From NCBI GenBank assembly GCA_026545765.1, contig CM048839.1, positions 22,568,566-22,632,565 of the forward strand: a DNA stretch of 64,000 nucleotides, given 5' to 3'. Below, piece by piece: positions 56,749 to 64,000 of the stretch. The stretch comes from Plantago major (taxonomy: Eukaryota > Streptophyta > Magnoliopsida > Lamiales > Plantaginaceae). Both the position numbers and the translations under genes were made by a program. Position 1 is the first letter of the stretch. Each line of letters starts with the position of its first letter. The notes below the pieces were generated by a model. It made no database searches and was not told the origin of the DNA. It saw only the letters and a program-made list of their open reading frames with translations.

Positions 56749-58460
56749 AATGATTCGATACATCTGGATTTTTTTTCTTTACTTGCTTAAAGGAATAACA
56801 ATGGTGGTATTTGTAAATAAAACAAATTAAAAATGAGAGGTAAGAGTGAAAGAAGTTTATTGTAGTAACATGCCAAAATTGTTTTTACATTGAGTTCGAA
56901 CGAAATAGCTCCGTGGCGACTCACTCCTCTCAAAGGAGAAGTTCTATCATACATGCAAATATGTTTTTACATTGAGTTTGATCGGTGGAATGTAACACAA
57001 CTTTGAGTTCATAACTATTAACTGAATTGTATTAGACTTGAAAAAAAGTGTGTTTGAAATAGATGTATGGATTTCAATTTTAATGCAATAGGTGATAAAC
57101 TTATTATGGTGGTGTGTTCAACAACACAGTATGATAGTTCGGTTAATATGTGGAAAAATTATCGGTGGGTGACTAGTAATTTTCATTTCATATGATAGTG
57201 ACATGTATCAAGGATCGATGTTGATCTTGAACGTGAAATAATTTGATCAAGATAGTGTGTTAAGTGGTTGTATGTAGTCGTACTCTTTAGATCACCCATC
57301 CTCCACAAGTTCACAGATCAAGGAGAAAATGAGACTATGAACAGGAAAAATATATTTCCAATATTTCAAATATATCAAATGAACGATGATGATGAGTACA
57401 TAGGAAATCCGATCCTACTTGGTCGGATCCATGGCCAGTGACAATAGGTAGGCATATCGAACCTATATGACTAAAGACAAACACCAATCAATTTAGTTAT
57501 CACCCTGATCACACTATAATAATCCGGTTATAATTGGGTTAGAGGATAAGAGCCAAAAGTCTGGTACAACATAGGATTTATTTCCAAGAGGACTAAGAGA
57601 GGGAACGACCCTAAGACGAGCTGCAATGCAGCTCGTCAGTGAGAGCTGACGGCCCCCTGGTTTTAAAACCGGCCATTTCATAACCTTTATTTAAAAAAAA
57701 AAAAAAAACCAAAATTACTTCAAGTTTTTTGTAAATATTTTTATAACCGAAATATTTTTCGAAAAAAAAATTCGAAATTTTTTCCGATTTGTGTTTACTG
57801 TTGTTATTTACTGTCCGTACATGTTCATATATTTTTCGAAAAAAAAAAATTCGAAAATTTTTATAACCGAAATATTTTTCGAAAAAAAAATTCGAAATTT
57901 TTTCCGATTTGTGTTTACTGTTGTTATTTACTGTCCGTACATGTTCGTATAATGTTTTCGTATGTATATACGAGTTTTTTAAATTTTTCCGTATTTCATA
58001 AGTTTTTTTTTAGCTAGGGGCATTTTCGCCAACTTACAAAATATTTGTGTTGCGTTTAGCCGAAAACGCGCTGCGTTTAACATTGCTGATGTCCTCATAT
58101 GATTTATATATACTCTAGCGTTTTTTCCCCTCTCAAATCCACTAATAATGCACTAATGCACCTCATCTACCTAGTTTCTTCCACATACTTATCTACATTT
58201 ATCACTTTTAACCATTCTACACAACTAAAACAAAATAAATTCACTGTACATCAATAAAAAAGATTCCACAATTTACGTAATACAAATTATACATTTTTTC
58301 TATTAAGAATGCTCTTTTTGCAACACTTATATTCATTTTAAATTTCCACTTAAAACTACGCGTCAATTCTAACGTACAAAATATGCAGGACGGAGTACGA
58401 CTAGATTTGATACAAACTTTTGCGAGATTCCGTACCGGAGTAACCCGATCCTTAGTACAT
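56749..58460. other. intergenic region with a 120-bp tandem duplication
   Basis: No gene was recognised. 57630-57670 contains AGCTGCAATGCAGCT and GGTTTTAAAACC palindromes. 57741-57960 is the duplication described separately. A 77-codon minus-strand frame at 58241-58474 is unrecognised. Confidence 0.45.
57741..57960 (+). repeat. 120-bp tandem duplication
   Basis: TTATAACCGAAATATTTTTCG starts at 57741 and 57861. The units share CCGATTTGTGTTTACTGTTG and ACTGTCCGTACATGTTC. Confidence 0.9.
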
Positions 58461-58461
58461 A

Positions 58462-58502
58462 CTCCCTCCGTCACAAATTGGATTACCCATTTTGACTTTT
58501 CA
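58462..58502. mobile_element. left end of a Stowaway-like MITE, split by CACTA 3
   Basis: CTCCCTCCGTCACAAATTGG preceded by TA, then GATTACCCATTTTGAC, is the usual Stowaway left terminus. It is cut off at 58502, where CACTA element 3 begins, so the MITE was there first. The other half should lie right of the window. Confidence 0.55.
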
Positions 58503-59054
58503 CACTACAAAAAATCTGGCCTGTAGCGACGGATAGATCCGTCACATAGTTGCCTATCCGTCGCCTCCGGCGACGGATCGGCGAGATAGAAAATCCGCCC
58601 TGAAATGGCGACGGATAACAATCCGTCGTCCAATTCACGGATTGACGATTTGACGATTATTGTCCAATTATTTTTTAATTCGAATTTAGCGGATAGATTC
58701 TATCCGTCGCTAAATATTTTAATGGACTAGTGACGAATTTGAAATTCGTCACTAATTCCAATCCGTGAATTCCGTCACTAATTCCGTCACTATTTATTTC
58801 ATATTAATCCCTATTTTTCGTAGTTCACCTATTTAATCAATATAATGTTCGATAATAAATCAATAATAAAAAATGTTTCAATGAATAAAAAGTAATATTG
58901 AGTGGAGAAATTATCCAAACAAGTGTAAATATGAAAAAAATCGAACATCTGAGATACATAACTAGCTATCGACGGGGTGGGGTGGGTGATGGCGAACTGG
59001 ACATGAATCGCTCCATTCAGAATCAAGGCGCTCGTTCTCCTCCTTCGTTCTCTG

Positions 59055-61000
59055 TCATGGCTCCATCTCGTCCCTTTGTTGCTCCATCTCTTGAGTTAGC
59101 CGAGCAACATGTTCCCGACTCGATCGCACCATTTCCGAGACCTGGTCCTGTGTGTAAACCGGACGTCTGGACTGCTGGGACGATGATGAGGAGCACGCCG
59201 GACTAGCCAGATGCAAACCGAGGCTCCCGAGTCCATATATTCGTCCTTTCTTGTCCGGTTTGTTGACCTCTAGGAAGATGTTGTCAACTTGTTCAGTTGA
59301 CAACACATCACCCGTCTCGTCCTCCTGCCTCGCCACCTGAGCATCAACCTCAGCCTGAAATCGTAAATAGCAGATATAATGATCAGTTACTGTTTTAAAA
59401 AAGTAACTTGTAATAGTGTACAAATATAAACTTGAAGCAACATAAACATACCGCAATAGACGATGCCCGACAGTCGGTCCATACCCCGCCCTTCTGCTTG
59501 GCCTTCTTGAAGATGGCATACTTGGATGTCACCTCCCCCCGTGCCACCTGAATCAAACCAGATCTAGTCAACAATTTATCATCTACAAGTAATAGAGCAT
59601 ACACGTAATGCTAGATTGCAAAAACACATATATACGCACCGATTGATAATAATCAGTAACAGTAGATCGCCTCCCAAGGTGGTGAACGGCCCTTCTGCCA
59701 GACGATCGGGATGCCCGGTTACACTTGGTGTCCAAGCAACGTCCCGGACATCGGCGCCGATGAGGCATCCCAAAGGGCCCACTCCGTTGCATCAACCTGT
59801 GGAGGGATTGGGCCACCCCGATCCCGAATGGCCTTCCACGTACAGACCATATCCCTGTACAGTTTGGATCCCACAGTCTCGTAAACACGCCAGATCTGTG
59901 GGATCAACCTGCTGGGAATGAAGTACTCCTTCTACATTCCCAATTTCATACAACATCCAAAGTCAATACATGTCCTAACAACATAACAGATATGGTGACT
60001 AACATATCAACCAAATAAAGTGGCTAACATACCACTCACATATAGTGGCTAACATACCACTCACATATAGTGGCTAACATACCACTCACATTGTCCTAAA
60101 ATTTACTAACACAATGAAGCATAACATATCACCCAAATAAAGTGGCTAACATACCACTCACATTGTCCTAAAATTTACTAACACAATGGTGACTAACATA
60201 TCACCCAAATAAAGTGGCTAACATACCACTCACATACACAAGCTAACATACCACTCACATTGTCCTAAAATTTACTAACACAATGGTGACTAACATATCA
60301 CCCAAATAAAGTGGCTAACATACCACTCACATACAAAGCTAACATACCACTCACATTGTCCTAAAATTTACTAACACAATGGTGACTAACATATCACCCA
60401 AATAAAGTGGCTAACATACCACTCACATACAGTGGCTAACATACCACTCATATTAAAACGATTAATTATAATTACAAACAAATGAATGTCATATTTTAAC
60501 TTACCCTCACTCATCAAGTACTCGGCCCTCATGCGCCCGAGATGTGGCTCCAACACTCACCACCTCGCCTCTCTCTGCTCAGGAAGATGTCACCTAGTTT
60601 GTTGTGCACCTCCAGGCCATAAGTCGTTGTCAATGTATAAGATACAAGAAAGCGAATATGCATTACTTTAGTACAACAATTAATACTTGTCAACTATCAT
60701 TATCAGTTATGTTTTAGATATTTAAGAAGAATGTATAATACTTACTTGGCAGGACCAATAGGGAAAATCACAGTCAAGCCGTCCCACGTGACGTTGGGAT
60801 TGTTTGGATCGAACACGAGGTAGGGACAATCGTGGTCGTCCTCCAAGATGTGTCCGGCCGACCGGTAGAGCCACGGCCGCTCTCTCGCCTCGGGGTCTCA
60901 GAATCCGAGACCTTGTCACGATCTTGAGCCCTCCTGTCGACGGTGTCCCCGACCCACCACTATCATCTTGCCATTGCGTGGGGGGGACGATAGGTGGACC
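59055..61000 (-). pseudogene. TNPA-like / plant En-Spm second protein
   Basis: This resembles the plant transposase family 'Ptta/En/Spm' that binds subterminal repeats. Exon-like parts: about 60750-60900 (CPYLVFDPNNPNVTWDGLTV then IFPIGPAK|GTAAGT); 59638-59910 (QIWRVYETVGSKLYRDMVCT, DATEWALWDASSAPMSG, with a frame change before SSGRRAVHHLGRRS); 59454-59551 (VARGEVTSKYAIFKKAKQKG); 59055-59356 (ARQEDETGDVLSTEQVDNIF, KKGRIYGLGSLG, then a coiled-coil tail). The last two join in phase. Frame changes and a missing middle mark it as decayed. No start codon could be assigned. Confidence 0.65.
60000..60452 (+). repeat. minisatellite in an intron-like part of CACTA 3
   Basis: GTGGCTAACATACCACTCAC recurs many times, combined with TTGTCCTAAAATTTACTAACA at 60091, 60163, 60260 and 60356 (spacings 72, 97 and 96 bp). 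It is a composite array of roughly 25- and 97-bp units between exon-like parts of the TNPA-like gene. Confidence 0.9.
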
Positions 61001-61109
61001 TCTGTCATGACATCTGCAAAAAATGTAATAAATACAATAAAAATGTGTTAGTACGAGTTATAATACATATGATTATAATAACACATATAATTACTCATAA
61101 TACATAATA

Positions 61110-64000
61110 TACCGTTATCGCCGTCCTCTAAGACTACATATTGGTCCTCGTGCGGATCAAACGACTCATCATCCGCTTCTATGGGATCTTCGCTTGTTTA
61201 TCGACATCCTCTTGTTGGTACGAGTTCGTAATTGAGTCGTCTTTCTCAATGTACTCCACTTTCGAAGCACGAATAGGTACCGCATGACTAACCATTCCCC
61301 TTATCGCGTTTCGCTTGGATATTCAAGAAACACCACTTGTCGCTTGAGTCGCCGAATAAATGGTTCATACTTGGTTGGTACCTCTTCTTTTGGTTCACAT
61401 CAACCATTTCAAACCGCCGTTCTTCCTCGTACCTCACGGATTAGGATATACCACTCAACGTCAAACAAGAAGGTTCGTTTAAATGGCAATCCGAATATTC
61501 AATCCTCACAATTGCTTTAGCTTGCCGTGGAAATCAAACAAAATAGCGTCTCCATACTCTTACGCACCATTAACACACACCGAGTTGCTTGTCGCCATGG
61601 CCGTGTTACATTCAAGTGTGGAACCTAAGGCCATTGACTATATAACACGGGAATGTGTAGACCTTTTGAATGGACCTGCGAGAGCCTTTAAGTATATGCA
61701 TGTGGCGTTGTTAATAGGATTCGGACATACTCTGGAACCAACTGGAAATTCAGAGGAATTTTTGAGTCAAGTAGTTCCTCTAGTGTATCCTCCGTCATCC
61801 GAGGATTTTCTTCCAAACAACGCTTTTGAAAAAGCGCAAACATTGATTCATTGATAAGTCTATAATTGAAGTAGAGACTTGCGTAGCTATATTAAAATTT
61901 AAATAAATGGTTGCCGACCTCGCAAATAGTACCATATCTCGTCAACCTCAAAGACAAATTGTGAGGACATAATATTGAGCCGCTTTCAACTCTTTATCCG
62001 TAAGATATTCTTTCTTAGTCGCACCAAGAGGTCTCCCGATACCTCAAGACAGATAGGGAAAACTCATCATCCGCTTGAACTACGAATGTATGCGCATTTC
62101 GAGCCTTCTTTGTCTTCGTAGGGACGTGTTCATCAAAGTAATAAGAGCGAAGGTTGCAGCTTTCCTCTCGAATGTAGGCATTGGCAATCGATCCTTCAGT
62201 TTACCTTTGTTGTTGACATACTTCTTCAATTTCCCAAGTACCTCTCGAATGGATACATCCATCGACATCGAACCAGTCAAAGCAAGTCTCGCTTCATGTG
62301 GAAGGTGCACCGCAAGTGCTCCATAGAATCAAACCAAATCGGTGGAAAGATACGCTCGAGCTTGCATAGAATCAATGGTATGTTCTTTTCAAGATTTTCC
62401 AACACTTTGTCATGAACCACCCTTGTGGCCTAAATTTTTGAAAAATAAGCTCAACTCGGTGATAGCGGTCCATACGTGTTTGGTGAAGCTCTCGAAATGC
62501 TACCGGATAAGCCTCTCCATGAACACATGGCGATCGTGACTCTTCATCCCATAAACCTTTGTCTTCTTCAAATCCACACCTCTCTAAATTTGAGGCGTAA
62601 TTATCCGGGAAACTCAATGCCTCACCCAATCAAACAAAATTGACCTAGAAGCGTTGTCAATTGTGTAGCACGCTTCGCCACTTACCATTCTCATCCTTCT
62701 TTGTCAACTCAGGCCTTTTACACCACGTCGACAACTCGGATCTAGACTTCGCATGGTCCTTTGTTTTCCCTCAATGTTGCAAAGTGTATTGAATAAGTTC
62801 TCGAACACGTTCTTCTCAATGTGCATGAAATCTAAGTTGTGACGGATAAGAAGACCGCTCCAAGAAGGCAAGTCCCGAAGATGTTTCTCTTCCTCCAACC
62901 ACATTTTACCAATTTTCTCGTTATGCTTCATCCACCCAAGCTCACCACCTTCATAAGACCCAATCTATCAATCTCCGCAAGAATTTGTGCACCAAGAAGT
63001 CTTATCTGGCTTTTTTGTTGACGACTTTATTTTTCAAGAATTGATCCTTGTTCTTCTGAACGGATGGTCACTTTCTAGCAACTACGATGACAATCAAACC
63101 AACAAAATTTTCCACTACCCTTGGTCCTAAATGCATCCAGATCCTCCAAGCAATGTGGACATGCATATTTCCACGATGTTTTCCTTCCAGATAGCATGGA
63201 GTATGCAGGAAGTCACCACGGTCCAAAGAAGAGCCGCTCTCAAGGTGAAGTTCTTTTTGTCGACACATCATATCTTGAGGATACCATCCGTCCACAACTC
63301 GACTCCTTGATTAGGGTTGCAAGAAAACATCCAACGTATCCGGATCTTTCGCCCGTGCACCAATGCGATCGAAACATGAATGGCTCCTTCATGCACTCAC
63401 CGGGCGATTATGCGGTGTGAGCATAAGCGCCAACAAGAGTATTTACGTTCACTACCGAGCGGGTTAAAACCATCCGCATAAAGTCCCAAACGTACATTTC
63501 TAGATTCGCAAACTCGGATATGTCCTCACAAACGATTTCCATGCGGGTGAGTCTCTGGATGGTCCATTCAACCACCTTCAAGATTATCCGAGATTACTCG
63601 CTCCTTGTGCCACCGCATTTTATCCATGAAGCACTTGAAGCATACAATCTTTTCAAACGAGGTGCTAGGGAAGTACCACATTTTCTTATGTGAGAGATTT
63701 TTCTTTGTCGTTTCTTTGACCCCTCCTTGTAACGCTTGTACTGTCCTTACCACGTAACTTGCATTCTATTAGATCGCATCCTCCTCCCAATATATCATGC
63801 ACATTTTGGGACAACGACCTATGGTTACCATGAAATCTAATCCCGCATCTTTTCTTCGCTTGGTAAAAGTTGGTGGAACTAGGTTTTCTTCGGGACAAAG
63901 GTCCGACATTACGTCAACCCATTCATTGAAGCTCGTTTGATTCTTGGCCATTAGCCTTACAACTCATTAGCCGAGATAACAAAGACAACTCGGTGAGCTT
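61110..64000 (-). pseudogene. TNP2-like CACTA transposase, many frameshifts, N-terminus outside window
   Basis: TNP2-type transposases cut CACTA ends. Reading the minus strand from the right, family segments appear in order: 63769-63951 (SFNEWVDVMSDLCPEENLVP), about 63070-63300 (LRAALLWTV-type segment, read in switching frames), 62704-62931 (LLIRHNLDFMHIEKNVFENL), 62372-62629 (FPDNYASNLERCG, YPVAFRELHQ), 62080-62310 (HLPHEARLALTG, LGKLKKYVNN), about 61930-62000 (GRPLGATKKEYLTDKELKAA), 61560-61700 (GPSKRVYTFPCYIVNGLRFH) and 61330-61480 (KYEPFIRRLKRQVVFLEYPS). Each is separated by frameshifts or stops, so the gene is dead. Plus-strand frames at 61284-61854 are shadows of it. The N-terminus lies beyond 64000. 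Confidence 0.8.

Larger units (their letters stand above)
58503..64000 (-). mobile_element. CACTA (En/Spm) element 3 with decayed transposase genes, right end outside window
   Basis: Starts CACTACAAAAAATCTGGCCT at 58503 and is followed by GCGACGGATAGATCCGTC-type subterminal repeats (58525-58700). The minus strand then shows a TNPA-like gene (59055 to about 61000) and a TNP2-like transposase (about 61110 to beyond 64000), the usual En/Spm order read from the right. The subterminal motif matches CACTA element 1, which may depend on this family. Multiple frameshifts and stops mean this copy is no longer autonomous. The right TIR is outside the window. Confidence 0.85.

Noticed and set aside
61284-61854. 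Long plus-strand frames suggesting genes
   Set aside because: The opposite strand matches TNP2-like transposase segments (for example NGLRFHTLECN-type and EPFIRRLKRQVVFLEYPS), so the plus frames are shadows.
63121-63420. A 99-codon plus-strand frame
   Set aside because: The minus strand encodes the TNP2 segment with LRAALLWTV; the plus frame has no family match.

Overview
This is nuclear DNA of a flowering plant. It has AT-rich intergenic sequence, spliced genes with GT..AG introns, plant-only families (BES1/BZR1, RbcX-like, FAD2, FAR1/MULE), and dense, nested plant transposons. Dicot is likely. A Caryophyllales affinity is a weak guess, from the Retand-like antisense-ORF retroelement and the GAATC/GAACT pentamer tracts. 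No prokaryotic, organellar or CRISPR feature was seen.

Layout. 1-2.8 kb: a decayed minus-strand gene whose best exon resembles the rubisco assembly chaperone RbcX. 2.8-10.3 kb: 3' part of a Tat/Retand-type Ty3 retrotransposon (integrase C-terminus, an antisense ORF, 3' LTR). 10.3-15.3 kb: a papain-like cysteine-protease homologue with a replaced catalytic cysteine and a 1-nt frameshift, preceded by two unrelated ~130-bp tandem arrays. 15.3-16.2 kb: copy A of a segmental duplication. 16.9-22.3 kb: a FAD2 desaturase pseudogene split by a 4.1-kb insertion that contains a 3.27-kb solo LTR. 22.6-27.2 kb: copy B of the duplication, interrupted by a young LTR retroelement that lacks reverse transcriptase. 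27.5-28.2 kb: PEX11A. 30.6-36.0 kb: an apparently intact FAR1-type Mutator-like element (MULE) with 9-bp target duplication, ~270-bp TIRs and a six-exon, 940-aa transposase model. 36.9-38.8 kb: a DNA-3-methyladenine glycosylase I (TAG). 39.5-41.1 kb: a BES1/BZR1 brassinosteroid transcription factor. 45.7-49.4 kb: the NEDD8/RUB-conjugating enzyme gene (RCE1/UBC12), with a decayed PEX11A copy in its first coding intron. 52.8-64 kb: a cluster of three CACTA (En/Spm) elements, two short and non-autonomous with long GGT-rich arrays, the third carrying decayed TNP2-like and TNPA-like genes and running off the right end.

The host genes that look functional are PEX11A (peroxisome proliferation), TAG (base excision repair), BZR1 (hormone-responsive transcription) and RCE1/UBC12 (neddylation). 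They are unrelated housekeeping or regulatory genes and form no pathway together. Most of the remaining sequence reflects transposition, duplication and gene decay. I found no clear new multi-gene system. The best leads are the intact MULE, the RT-less young retroelement with a near-continuous gag-pol frame, the damaged FAD2 and papain-like copies that share a duplicated downstream block, and the GGT-array CACTA elements. Exon limits come from reading frames and splice consensus only.
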